A program made the translations under genes and the position numbers. From Hortaea werneckii (lineage: Eukaryota; Ascomycota; Dothideomycetes; Mycosphaerellales; Teratosphaeriaceae): a stretch of 64,000 nt of DNA. Shown in pieces: positions 44,788 through 55,552 of this stretch. How positions within the stretch are numbered: the stretch's first letter is position 1; each line of letters starts with the position of its first letter. The DNA lies in assembly GCA_037044905.1 (NCBI GenBank), contig JBAOKB010000061.1:558001-622000 (forward strand). The letters run 5' to 3'. The notes beneath the pieces were generated by a model that ran no database searches, had not been told where the DNA came from, and saw only the letters and a list, made by a program, of their open reading frames with translations.

Positions 44788-46456
44788 GTTTGTCCCGCTT
44801 GCGCTGACCACTCTGACCACTCCCTCCCTCAAAAGAAAAACACTGTTTTGAACTCTTCCAAGCGATCGCCCCGGCCTCGGCTAAAGAATGCGACAGCCGT
44901 CAGGTGCCGTTAATTCAATGTCGTCAACGATCTCGCCGATGGCATCGGAATCCCGCGTCTCGCGTCGCTCGCTGCGCGCGGGAGAGCAGAAGAGGGGAAT
45001 GGAAATGTAAAGAGACGAGGCGACGGTGTCCAAATGTCAAGATGGAAACAGAGGAAACAAGTCAAGGGAAACGAGACATGGGAGACATGCCGATACCATC
45101 AGATAAGAGGGCATTAGCCATTGACTTAGTCCGAAACCCTATCTCGCGATGAACGCCAAATCCGTGCATCATCTGGTTTCTAAGCAAGGTACCGGATCTA
45201 GCGCCTACTATTCTCCCCTTCCCTAACGCCGCGGTTTCCATTGCGGCCGGCGTACGCCTTCAGAACGCCATCGTCTGTAACAGCCTTAAGAACGCCTTTC
45301 AGACGATTATGTTTCAAGCGTTCTTGTGATCCTCCAAAACCACCTTCCACAGTGCCTGCAGCTGTCCGAAAATGGAATGTCGAAGTGTACGTCATGATGC
45401 TCAGGCCACGGGCAAGATTGCCGTCCGACGCGCCGACGGACAGAATCCAATCCCGAACTCCAAAGTGCACGTCCTCTTATGCTTACCTAGGTACTGACCT
45501 ACCTACTTTGGTAGTGTCCTCCTCCTAGGCTAAACGCTCGCTCACATCTAATCATGAGAACATACCTAGGCAGAGCAGGAGGAGACATTCCATGCAGGCG
45601 AGGTGAAGTATAAACCGTTTTTCTTCTATAAAATGTTAGAGGGATTAACCTGTGCACTCGGAGCCCGCTGCTCACACTTCTTTATGCCACTGCTAAAACT
45701 GGCAATCGTCGTGCCACTTGGATGATGCATCATCTACTGATGAGTTTCATGTCGCTGCAGAACAAGGCTGCTTAGCGAAGCACCAATTTCTCTGTTCCCC
45801 GTCCCGTGGATCGAAAGGTAAAGTGCCTTATCATTTACATACTGCTGGTATTGAGTTCGCTCCTGCGAAATATTGCACGTGGAAAGGTGTCATCGACTAC
45901 AAGATTTACGGGTCTTGGTTCTTGGGAGAGGATTACTTCTGTGTAGCACCCTTGAGCGGCTTCAACATTCCAGCTGAATGCCGTGCTTTTGAAATAGACG
46001 GGTCGATGGAGTTGGAAGAGGAGGATCATTTGAAAGCTTGACCTAGGCTAAGGAAAGTTGGATGTGGCCCACGGCATCATGCAAAGCGGGATCCTTCATT
46101 GGTGAAATGTGCAAAGAGTGGAAGGCATTCCCTGCATGAATCTTCACCATGCCTGGGCTAGCACTGCGATCTGTTATCACAAGCACAAAGTGTAATACAA
46201 ACGGCTGTTTCCTAACCCGCAACTGTGCAAGGCGACCTAGAGCAGGTCAATGGTATAGACCCACTGTACTCCAGTTGAGCGTCCGCGCTAAGAACGGAAG
46301 CGCCCGCGTGCTCATGTCGCATGCCTGTCGCGTCTGCGTTCACGACCGTGAATACCCTGAAGCACTTATACAAGACTCGTCCGTACAACATCTCCAAAGC
46401 ACTCCAAGTAAATAATTCAAATTCCAATAAGAAGCACCGAAAGATAAGAAACGACA
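44788..46456. other. long divergent intergenic region; one orphan open frame
   Basis: About 1.7 kb between the MFS gene and the INO80F-like gene. A plus-strand frame at 45718-46041 (KYCTWKGVIDYKIYGSWF ... GFNIPAECRAFEIDGSM) has protein-like composition, but no ATG near its start and no recognised family. A minus-strand frame at 45470-45198 (TYTSTFHFRTAAGTVEGGF) is similarly unsupported. Either could be a relic or an exon. Confidence 0.35.
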
Positions 46457-47247
46457 ATGCCGCCGCCATCAGAAACAGCATCACAAAACACCCCGCTAGC
46501 CCCGAGCGTAGAGAAGGCCTACTACCGGAAATGCATCCAACTGAAACGAAGGCTCAACGAGGTCGAAGGCGCAAACGAGGAGCTGAAGATCAGAAGAGTG
46601 AGGCTGGACCGGTCGATCATGAAGATGCGACTAGAGCGGGCATTCCTGCTCGACGAGCTGCGCAAGCGAATGGACCAGAACATCGACGGCAGCGAGGCCA
46701 GCGAAGACGAACGTACAGCTTCTGTGAGTACCAGCGACGAACTCCACAAGCACCCATCCCCTCCCCCTTGCAAAAAGAGATGCTGATAAAACAGAAAGCC
46801 ACCACCGGACCGTCCGCACCGCGACAAACGCCGCCGACACGCCAATCCTGAACCACCCGCGGCCCAACCGCAGCCCCATCCAACAGTACATCGCATCCTC
46901 CGTCGCACCATCCCCACCGCAGCCCTTCCGACCACGCCTCCTCCCGCGGCCAAGTCGCCCATACTTCGAACCACTCGGCGCCGCCGCCGCAGGAGACTTC
47001 CGAAGACCATTCCAACCCGACGCACTCAGGCCCCTCGCAGCACAAGGAGTCCACGCCGCAATATCCTCCTCTCGGGCACGGGAGTCCCTATGGTGGGGCG
47101 CCGACGGGAAGACCTGGTAGTAGCACTGCGCAGACGGCGCAGACGAATGGGACGGGGGAGGAGTATGAGGGGCGGGAGGGAGATGATGCGGTAGGAGGAG
47201 GAGGAAGAGGGGGAGGAGGCGGGAGTTTTACTGCGGTCAATTCGTGA
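46457..47247 (+). CDS. INO80F-domain protein (INO80 complex subunit-like), one frame break
   Basis: Probable subunit of the INO80 chromatin remodeller, by the N-terminal coiled-coil domain: EKAYYRKCIQLKRRLNEVEG and LDRSIMKMRLERAFLLDELR. Exon 1 is 46457-46723 and ends ERTAS at a GTGAGT donor. The frame then resumes as PPPDRPHRDKRRRHANPEPP at 46799. This requires the acceptor AAAG rather than the CAG four bases earlier. A missing base near 46870-46873 is needed to reach the real tail (APSNSTSHPPSHHPH ... GQVAHTSNHSAPPPQE ... GGGGGSFTAVNS), rich in Ser/His/Pro and Gly. Corrected length is 238 aa. The domain call is good; which complex subunit it represents is inference. Confidence 0.72.
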
Positions 47248-47778
47248 GCTTGAGGGAGGTGGGAGTGGAGGGTGTATGTCCGCGCTGGAAGGGACGTAGT
47301 AGGTCATGGATCGGGTTGTCGTTCTGGTTTCAATCAGCGGTGAGGGATGGGTTTAGGCGAGGAGGACGAGTCCTCGACATCAAAGGATTTGACGAGTCTT
47401 CTTACTGTACTTGTATTTGTTTTGGGCTTGTTATTGAGAAGGATAGCGAAAGGTAGGACAATCTCTGGCCATTGTTTCTAAATGCTGGTGCCAGCATGCC
47501 CATTCTTGAGAAAAGTCTGGCCGCTTCAATAGAACCTTTCACTTATCTTCTTGTTCTTTGCCTGCGCTGCACGTGGGACTGCTGAAAATGAAATGCCACT
47601 TGCCATCACTGAAATTGAAATCCAACTGACGGGAGATTGTTGACTCCGATGGTCGTACAATGATATACACTAAATCTACAGGTGGATCGTGGCTCGACAC
47701 CAATCGCCTCACTTCGGCGAATGGCTCTTATGCAAGAGAAGACACCCTACAAGCCGCATCATGCATTGATTTCTTCGA
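47248..47778. other. convergent 3' intergenic region
   Basis: About 530 bp between the stop codons of two converging genes. No gene supported. Confidence 0.5.
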
Positions 47779-49809
47779 TCACCGCCCTCCAGCAGCAGCA
47801 GCAGCAGCAGTAGCCGCACCTCTCGTGGACCGCATCATCCCATGTCTATACACCAAGCCGCCCTGTTCATCATAAAGATCCCAGCCTTCGCGCTCGCAGA
47901 TGTCCTTCGCCTCCCTCTCCATCGCCTTCACATCGCCTTCCCACATCTCCCGTATGGCCGGGTACCTTAAAACTTCTTGATGTGCGGCGGAATTTGCTTG
48001 GTGTCCGTCTGGACATAGTCATCGACAACATCTCCTGCGTCGTCGACGCCGAATTGGCCTCGCCGGGCGAGATCCCGTGCGTATGCCAATCTTCCATGGT
48101 AGAATTTGATAGCCTCGACCGCGTACAGGACCTCGCGGATATAGATTTTCGCTTGCTCGGGGTTGTATCCGGGGTTTGGTTCGTCTGGCCTGACTTCGGG
48201 TTTCAGGATTTTCGCCATTGCTGCTGCCATCTTCGTCGGTGGTTGCTATTGGCCGGCCCGCTTCAAAGTCCTCTTTGCTGGCGTATGTGTACCGCTCATC
48301 CTTCAGTTCGAGTGCGGAAGCGGGTGCATGGGCTTGACCCCACAGGTCTTTCTCGAGGTACATCTTTGCTGCTAGGAGGTACGAAGGTGCGTATGTATAC
48401 TCCACCGCCACCTCGAGCCAAAGCATAGCCATCTTGAATCTGTCGTGTGGCGTGGATGGGTATGCGGCCGTTTGGAACATTTGTTCGCTCGGACTTAGCT
48501 TTGGTTTGGATGAGCTGAGGCCAAGCCAGCTGAGCCATCCGCCAAAAGTGTTACCGTTCTCGGAGTGGGTGGCAGGGGGTGCAGGATAAGAGTCGAAGGG
48601 TGTTGGCTTGACATGGTCCGGGGGCTCATCCTCTATGTATTTCCATCCGCTACTTGAGTAAAAGTCTGCGAGTGCATGGCAAGCCCTGACGTGACCGCTA
48701 GCGGCGGCTTTGGTTATATGGTACAGCCATTTGCTGGTGTGACTGAACTCTCCCTCCGCATTGTAGTCTTTGAAGAGCTCAGCAGCTTGGTAATGAGACG
48801 TAGGATCATCTTGAGCACAGCCAACCCCACACGCCCATTTTGCTTTCTCAAGCTCCGCAAGCGCTGCTGCAATCGAGTTCTTGGCCCAAAATTTTGAGTA
48901 ACGCTCGTAGTGGATCGCAGTCAGCTCGATCCAAGGAGAGTTCAGGTCTGCCAACACCATCTCCTCATGATGAGGGGGTGGTGGCGGTGTTACGGCGCGC
49001 TGTTGCTCTTTTCTTTGGACTTCAGACTGCGCAGCCTCTGCCGCCGGCTCTATCGCGCGGGTCCACAAGTCAATCGCACTCTCGTCATCGCCTAGCTCAT
49101 ATGAAACTTTGCCCTCTAGCACCATGGCACGGTAATCTTCCCCTTCTCGCGCCATCTCCCTCAGATGCCCTCGTGCGTCGACAATCTCACTCGATCGCAG
49201 CATCTCAGGCCCGGTCCGAGGGCTTGAAAGCACTTGATTCAGGATTCGCATCGTCGCAGCGGGATCGCCACACGCGCTCATGGTGTAGACCAACTTTTTG
49301 CCCAACGCTTTATCATCTGACGTACCAGCTCTCAGCAGCGGTAGACTCATCCACGATAGATCGTCAGGGCTCAACTGATAGCGGGCTACCAAGGCCCGGA
49401 AGGCATCCTTATCGACCACATTCTTCCTCCAATTGACGTTCGCTAGTTCTGAGAAAGCATTGAGGAATTTCACCCCATCCTCCGGGCGGCAAGATATGTA
49501 CCCCTGACTGTGGAGGAGATTGAGGTTGGCATAGCGGACGTGTTTGCGGCGCTCATCAATCGTTTTCCGTTGATGGGACTCCCCGGGGGTAAGGGCAACA
49601 GCCGTCTTCCTCCACTTGCTGGCTGGTGATGCCCTTGGTCGATAGCCACGGCGTTGACGGATGGCGGGTAGGTTGAGCTGAGAAGCAGCTGCTTGGAAGG
49701 AAGCACCGCAGCGACAGACGCATGTTGGGCATGGCGGCGGCGGTGGTGACGCTAGCGATGTCGATGATGACCGCGGTGGGAGCGAGCGCAGGAGGGAGCG
49801 GTGTAGCAT
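47779..49809 (-). CDS. mitochondrial Sel1/TPR-like protein of unknown function, two frame breaks
   Basis: Starts at the ATG at 49809 with a typical mitochondrial presequence (MLHRSLLRSLPPRSSSTSL), followed by a basic segment to about residue 70. The body has helical-repeat (Sel1/TPR-like) features: GDDESAIDLWTRAIEPAAEA, AAALAELEKAKWACGVGCAQ, KAAASGHVRACHALADFYSS and RFKMAMLWLEVAVEYTYAPS. The C-terminal half continues in other frames (KILKPEVRPDEPNPGYNPEQ, KIYIREVLYAVEAIKFYHG, CEREGWDLYDEQGGLVYRHG) with an Ala-rich end encoded by a CAG/GCT microsatellite near 47788-47811. Breaks: one extra (or two missing) near 48232, and one missing at the A/T-run 47969-47972. Corrected length is 676 aa. The function is not known to me. 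It is head-to-head with ferrochelatase. Confidence 0.72.
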
Positions 49810-50187
49810 GATCCGAGAGACAGTCACATCGAATTCGCAAAATTATTCCCATCCATCATGCAATAATCACATGTATCCGGCTTCAGTATAGACTCAAGCT
49901 ACCTCCATAAGAACACCGCTAGGTCCGTACTGTAGGAGCCACGGCTTTTGCGGCGGTAGACAACCCGATAGAGTTGAGGCCGATCGTGCTCAGTTGGTGC
50001 TGATGCTGACCATGCGCCGGACGGGCCCGTGCCTCGGTCGCGGAGATCGAGCGTCATCGTTTACGGAAAGTTCACAGCACGCAGCACCACTCCAACTATT
50101 CCATTTCTTACATGTACTCTACAATCGTGTGAGATTACCTATCCTCTCGAGGTAGCCATATCTCCATACTGGCCACTTCAAACAACC
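49810..50187. promoter_or_regulatory. divergent promoter (Sel1-like / HEM15)
   Basis: The start codons of two genes for predicted mitochondrial proteins lie 378 bp apart, head-to-head. No specific binding motif was identified. Confidence 0.5.
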
Positions 50188-51498
50188 ATGTCGGTCCAGC
50201 ATCCTTTGCGCGCGCTCACAAAGCGGACGGCAACTCCATCGCAATGCCTCTACCACCGTCCACGGATACACCACCGCACGCTCGCAACCGTCTCCAATGG
50301 CTCCTCGGTCGCGCCCCCTGTGACCCAGGACAGCACAAGCAAAAATGGCCCGACCGCCATGGTCTTCATGAACATGGGCGGACCCAGCACCACGGACGAG
50401 GTCCACGGGTTCCTCTCGCGCCTCTTCGCCGATGGGGACCTGATCCCTCTCGGTCCTCTGCAAGGCTACCTCGGCCCTCTGATCAGCCGAAGAAGAACAC
50501 CCAAGATTCAGAAGCAGTACGCAGACATTGGCGGCGGCTCGCCGATCAGGAAGTGGAGCGAGTACCAAGCGAGCGAGATGTGTAAGATTCTGGACCAGAC
50601 CAACCCGGAGTCCGCTCCACACAAGCCGTATGTCGCGTTTCGCTACGCAGACCCGCTCACAGAGGAGATGTACAGCAAGCTGCTCGAGGATGGATTTCGG
50701 CAAAGGAAGAGGCGGCCGAGCAGTAGCCTTCACACAATACCCGCAATACTCCTGCTCGACCACCGGCTCGAGCTGAACGAGCTCTGGAAATGGCGACAAC
50801 GCATGGAGTCCCCCACACGCAACACGAACCTCACCGCCGCCGAAGCCGAAGGCTCCATCCGCTGGTCGGTCATCGACCGGTGGCCCACCCACCCCGGCCT
50901 CGTCGAAGCCTTCGCCCAGAACATCGAAGCCAAACTCCAAACCTACCCGGAGGAAGTCCGCGACTCCGTCGTCCTCCTCTACTCCGCCCACTCCCTCCCC
51001 ATGTCGGTCGTGAACCGGGGCGACCCATACCCCGCCGAAGTCGCCGCCACCGTCTGGGCCGTCCAGCAGCGCCTCGGCCACCGCAACCCCTACCGTCTCG
51101 TCTGGCAATCCCAAGTGGGACCTTCCGCATGGCTCGGCGCGCAAACCTCCGACACCGTCGCCAATCTCGTGAAGAAGGGCCAGAAAGATCTCCTCCTCAT
51201 CCCGATCGCCTTCACCAGCGACCACATCGAAACGCTCTTCGAGATCGACCTGGAAGTCATCCACGAAGCCGACGAGCTCGGCGCCGAAGGCAGGGTCCGT
51301 CGCGCTGAGTCCCTGAACGGGAGTCCCGTGTTCATCAAGGCGCTTGCGGATCTCGCAGGCTCGCATCTCAGGAACGGCGAGATTTGCTCCAGGCAGATGG
51401 GGCTCAGGTGTCCGGGTTGCAAGAGCGAGAAGTGTCTTGCCCAGAAGCAGTTCTTCACTGGGCAGACTGAACGGGCGAACGAGGCTGTGACTTTGTAG
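50188..51498 (+). CDS. HEM15: ferrochelatase, with an internal scrambled stretch
   Basis: Inserts Fe2+ into protoporphyrin IX at the matrix face of the mitochondrial inner membrane, the last step of heme synthesis. Single exon; the ATG at 50188 (MSVQHPLRALTKRTATPSQ) opens a basic presequence, and the mature part begins TAMVFMNMGGPSTTDEV. Family motifs: GGGSPIRKWSEYQ, SVIDRWPTHPGLVEAFA, LLYSAHSLPMSVVNRGDPY, VWQSQVGPSAWL and IAFTSDHIETLFEID. The C-terminal CPGCKSEKC supplies three of the four [2Fe-2S] cysteines of the animal and fission-yeast type. Between about 50698 and 50774 the given frame is wrong: an extra base, then a missing base. The conserved TQYPQYSCSTTGSS, which carries the fourth cluster cysteine, is present but out of frame. 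Length is 436 aa. Confidence 0.93.
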   Translation: MSVQHPLRALTKRTATPSQCLYHRPRIHHRTLATVSNGSSVAPPVTQDSTSKNGPTAMVFMNMGGPSTTDEVHGFLSRLFADGDLIPLGPLQGYLGPLISRRRTPKIQKQYADIGGGSPIRKWSEYQASEMCKILDQTNPESAPHKPYVAFRYADPLTEEMYSKLLEDGFRQRKRRPSSSLHTIPAILLLDHRLELNELWKWRQRMESPTRNTNLTAAEAEGSIRWSVIDRWPTHPGLVEAFAQNIEAKLQTYPEEVRDSVVLLYSAHSLPMSVVNRGDPYPAEVAATVWAVQQRLGHRNPYRLVWQSQVGPSAWLGAQTSDTVANLVKKGQKDLLLIPIAFTSDHIETLFEIDLEVIHEADELGAEGRVRRAESLNGSPVFIKALADLAGSHLRNGEICSRQMGLRCPGCKSEKCLAQKQFFTGQTERANEAVTL

Positions 51499-52078
51499 GA
51501 GATTGATGGGGGTTTTGTGGTTTATTTGTTAGCGATGGGGCGGATGGGAAGGCTTGGAAAAGTGTACGTGTAATAGATGATCTAGGTGCTGTACTATATT
51601 CACTTCTTTGAACAGTCTCCTCTGACTCTCCGATTCTTTCAATTTAAAGTTTTAAGTGATGTCGGCAATAGAAGACGAATTGAAGGGCAATGAAGAAGTG
51701 TCGGTGGCGGCATCGAGAAGCGTGGTCTGTTGGATAATTTCACACGAGAGTGCACGAGAGTGAATGTGGCTAAGCGTTACAGCATCGTGTCATGGTTAGC
51801 GACGTTATTCAGTATATCTCGAAAACTGCCTACACCTCACATCAAGCTCGGTTCTGGAGGCCTCTCTTGAGGTCTGATAGTCTCAGGGACAGCCTCGATA
51901 GGAGACCGTCATGGAATACGATAAGTGGAATTTTTCTTCTGATGAGGTCAACCAGCCTTGCAATTTCGACGCGTGGTTATCCTAAGACTTTCATCCGCAT
52001 AGTTATTCTTGATGAGACGCTTGGCCTCTGCTGCCGTTCTAGACACTTACAATAGGGCCTCAGTATGGGAACATCCCC
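51499..52078. other. convergent 3' intergenic region
   Basis: About 580 bp between the ends of HEM15 and the membrane-protein gene. Only short frames occur. Confidence 0.5.
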
Positions 52079-54011
52079 TCATTGCCCGCTTGGTGCTGAG
52101 ACGCCATCCTGTACATGAACCAAGGGCAGCTCCGTCTCGGACGGACTATCCAGTCGTCGGTAGACAGTATCTTGCTTCCCATTGTTCAACAAGATCTTAC
52201 TGTTATCTTCGACAGGATTGCTTGCTTGCTTGGTGACTTTGAACGGAGCGATAAGTCGATGTTCCTGCGCCTCCTCCACGCCAAAGATTGCAGAGTATAA
52301 GAATTCGATGAGGATGGGTGCCCAGATCGTGACTGCGATGAGTTGTCCGAAGGTCCACTTCGTCTTGTCCTGCCACGACCTTCCGTCAGGGTAAGGGTTT
52401 GACAGAATTGTTATCATTACTGCCGCCATTGCCAAGAAGGTCGCTTCAGCTAAGCCGTGACGGCAGCGTACCCAGAGGAAACGTAGTACGGTGACTGCAA
52501 TTCGGGTCGGTGTACCAGAGATCGCACGAAAACAAGGTTGGACAATCTGCCACCATGCTGGACGGAGTCTCCATGCATGCCGCCAAGCCTGGAGATGAGC
52601 CAGCAAGCCATTGGCTTGTCGCACTAGTATCCACAGCATGGCGAGGCTGCTAATCGACACGATGGGTGCCTCCAACATGGTGAAATCTGGGTCGGAATAC
52701 ACTGCACAAAATCTCGTTGGGTCGACTTTCCCTCCGCACGCTGGGAGATTTGGGATGTCCGCCTCAAGCCCTTTGGTTTTCAGCTCGACCTGCCTCCGTG
52801 TTCGTGTCCATGCGATCATAGAAATTATGATCGCCAGAGCTGACACTGTAGAAACGTAGATCGAGCTTCTGCGTGCATTATGGAGAATGTACAAGTTGAA
52901 GACAATGCACACCATGCCTAGTGCTGCCACGTGCCCAATAATTGCAGTGGTCAAGCTTGCTTGCGTTTTATTTGCTGCTTCTAAAAGGGGTCCACCTTTC
53001 CAGATGGCAAACAGAGCACAGCCCTGTAAAGTAATAGCGAAATAGGACTGTGCTTCTTGGAAGTCCCCTAGGCCTGCAATCAAAGCAGGTCGATGCCTGG
53101 CGTCAATCGCTGCACGCAGATTGTCGACTCTGGCTAGAGTAATTGCGGAGCGAAATGCGAAGAAGTGCGCAATCTCTGGCAACCAGGTAGATAGCATGCG
53201 GTCATAGAGATAGGCGGCGAGAACGATACCGACCTGCATGAGGTAGGAAATGTAAACGCCGATACCTGCAATGTCGAGATTGGCATGTCTGGTTGATCCG
53301 TAGTAGATCCGCCACACCGTAGAGGAGGCGGCGAATTCCTGATATACGTTAGCCCACGTCATCGAGATTGACTATTGACTGACCAGGTCATTGTGCAATG
53401 AGCTTGGCTCGGTATTGAGAGCGGTGACGTTCGATAACGATGCTAAGTCAGAGCGGTAAGGTAGATCACAAGCTCACGAGTCTGATGATGAGCTGCATGC
53501 GCTGGCCGCACATTCGGTGATGCTGCTCTCGATCGCATTGCTGATCTGCGAGCTATTTGTGAACCCCGCGTCTTTTGCGATAGAAAGTGCCTCATCAGTC
53601 AAGTTCCCACTGGATATGAGGGCAGAAATTGTGAGATACGCCAGGAAATTGTGGAAGGTACGAGACGAATTCCATATCAAGAATGGTTGCTCGCAAGCTT
53701 CAGTACAATTGAAGCGACCTGGAGCAGCTTCGCATGCCAGCTTCTCATCATAAATAGCGATGCATGGAGATTGTGTATCTAGACATCCCGTGTATGAGTC
53801 GCCAGGGGCCCAAGGGACCCAGTCGAGCCGGTAAGCTGCTTGCAAGGAGACTGTTTCTGCGGTGTTCCCCTTGACGATGGTGGAATTTCCAGGCATTGTG
53901 CTCGTATTGACGGGAGAAGAGCGTGATAACTTTGGGCTCACTAATGCTTCCTTGCAACAGCAAAATGGATAGCAAAGTATTCTTTTTAACAAGCTCAACA
54001 GCTTTATACAT
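52079..54011 (-). CDS. polytopic membrane protein with glycosylated N-terminal ectodomain, unknown function
   Basis: The ATG at 54011 opens a signal peptide (MYKAVELVKKNTLLSILLL). One extra base near 53950 must be removed to continue into a secreted ectodomain (ALVSPKLSRSSPVNTSTMPG ... CLDTQSPCIAIYDEKLACEA) with several Cys and N-x-S/T sites. The first exon ends near 53478 (GTGAGC donor). The last exon runs from 53338 to the stop at 52079 and holds about seven membrane segments (GVYISYLMQVGIVLAAYL, IIGHVAALGMVCIVFNLYIL, IYVSTVSALAIIISMIAW, ATFLAMAAVMITILSN, LIAVTIWAPILIEFLYSAI) and a polar cytosolic tail. A middle exon around 53384-53442, bounded by a GTCAGT..CTAAC..CAG intron of 45 nt, is likely, but its frame is off by one. 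I do not recognise the family; a receptor-like topology is possible. Confidence 0.62.
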
Positions 54012-55552
54012 GGTCCTCAGGTGCTGGGTATCGTGATCTCGCTATGGCAAGGCTGAACCGAGTCGCTGACAAGTCATGCGCCTTAAAAACGGAACACCGA
54101 GCGGGAAGGCAAAAAGCACCGTGCACTGGTGGATCGAAATAAAGATGACTGCAGTCGACGGCCTAGCCGGAGAGGCTTGCACTTAGACCTCTGTTGATAC
54201 TCTGCGCGACCAGCTTAAGAATCGAGCGAGCCGAATGGATGCAGGACGAAGAGCTTGGGCACTGCAAGCGCCATCGTGAGGCCCTGTTGATATCAGGCAA
54301 TTGAAATTAGAGGGCGGCGAAGGTTCAGCGTATTTTGATGACAAAGTTGTGAGTAGAAGTAGATTAGAATGAAGTCTGCAACCAGAGGTCCACTTGACGT
54401 GTACCTTGGTAGCCTCCAGGGCTGACGATGTACTATGTACTCAGAAATAGATGTACTCGCAGGTGACTCCGAGGCGACCATCACGTCGCCACCCACGATA
54501 TAGGTACACGGTGCGTCTGCCCAACGGCTATGGTACATGAAGATACGTGGGGTATACAGTAGGTATGTCTGTAACAAGAAGTGGCGGCAGTTCAGTTGGG
54601 CAGGCACCGCCGGCTGGGTCAATAGAGCCCACCTGCAGGCCACGGGCGGGGCCGGGGGCTATCCGCCGCCCGCCTGAGGCATCGAGTTTCGAGCCCTCTT
54701 TCCGGTTTAGCTTGTCGGGCCAGGACCGGTCCCCCGTCAAATTTTGGCCCGTGCCAGCTCAAAGCTCTTGCCTAGCCTCCCGTCCTAGCGAGTTGCCCCG
54801 ACTTGCCCGACCAGCCGACGATGGTGCTATGTAGGGAAACGCTGTCAATTCTATCGGCCTAGGTATCTTGCAACGTAGCAGGCGACCTGCTCTTGGCTTT
54901 GCACTCGGTTCAAAGACTTACCGCAGAAACTCGCCATACTGCAACCACATAGAGGTCGTGTAGAGGTCGTGGTGCAATTCTGACGTTTCAACCGTACTTG
55001 CATCTTCGATCCTATCGCTTCGCCATCGGGTACGTACTACCTGATCAACCGAGACTTAAGTCACCGGATTGACGAGCTCGCTCAGCCAGAATACCAAAGG
55101 TGCCGCCGCGAAGAACGGTATAACGCGCATGAGTGGAAACCGGCGAACGTAACCTTGCGTTCCGCCTCAGGACCGTTGTGCTTTAGCTGCGGTCTTCATT
55201 GATACGTCGACTGGAATCTGAACCGCAACAGCCAGCCATTGCGGATCGCTAGGACCGAAGGACTCGTACGCGTTCATCACGATCTGGGAGAGCTCTCACT
55301 ACTGTGGTGGTCTTGCTTCGAGGGCGGTGGCCTTGTCTCCTTATTCAAATCAAACACAACCCAAGGTCTCTTCATCATGAGGGCTTCTTGACCTGCCCCT
55401 CCATTCTGAAACGCCAGCGGCGCATCTTGCGATCACCCGTTTCCACCGCAGGCAAAGTCCATCCGCGAAACTCCTCAACCAGGGCTTCGCATCAATGAAA
55501 TTGGTCCCTTGGCGCCCAAGTTCTTCGGTGCACAGCATAAAAGCACTCGAGC
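54012..55552. promoter_or_regulatory. divergent intergenic region (membrane protein / Zn2Cys6 regulator)
   Basis: About 1.5 kb between head-to-head genes. An 11-nt unit TAGAGGTCGTG occurs twice in tandem near 54950-54972. No gene is supported. Confidence 0.5.

Noticed and set aside
50119..51366. 415-residue minus-strand open frame
   Set aside because: It lies opposite ferrochelatase, is rich in Gly/Val/Glu from GC-rich codon mirroring, and has no domain.
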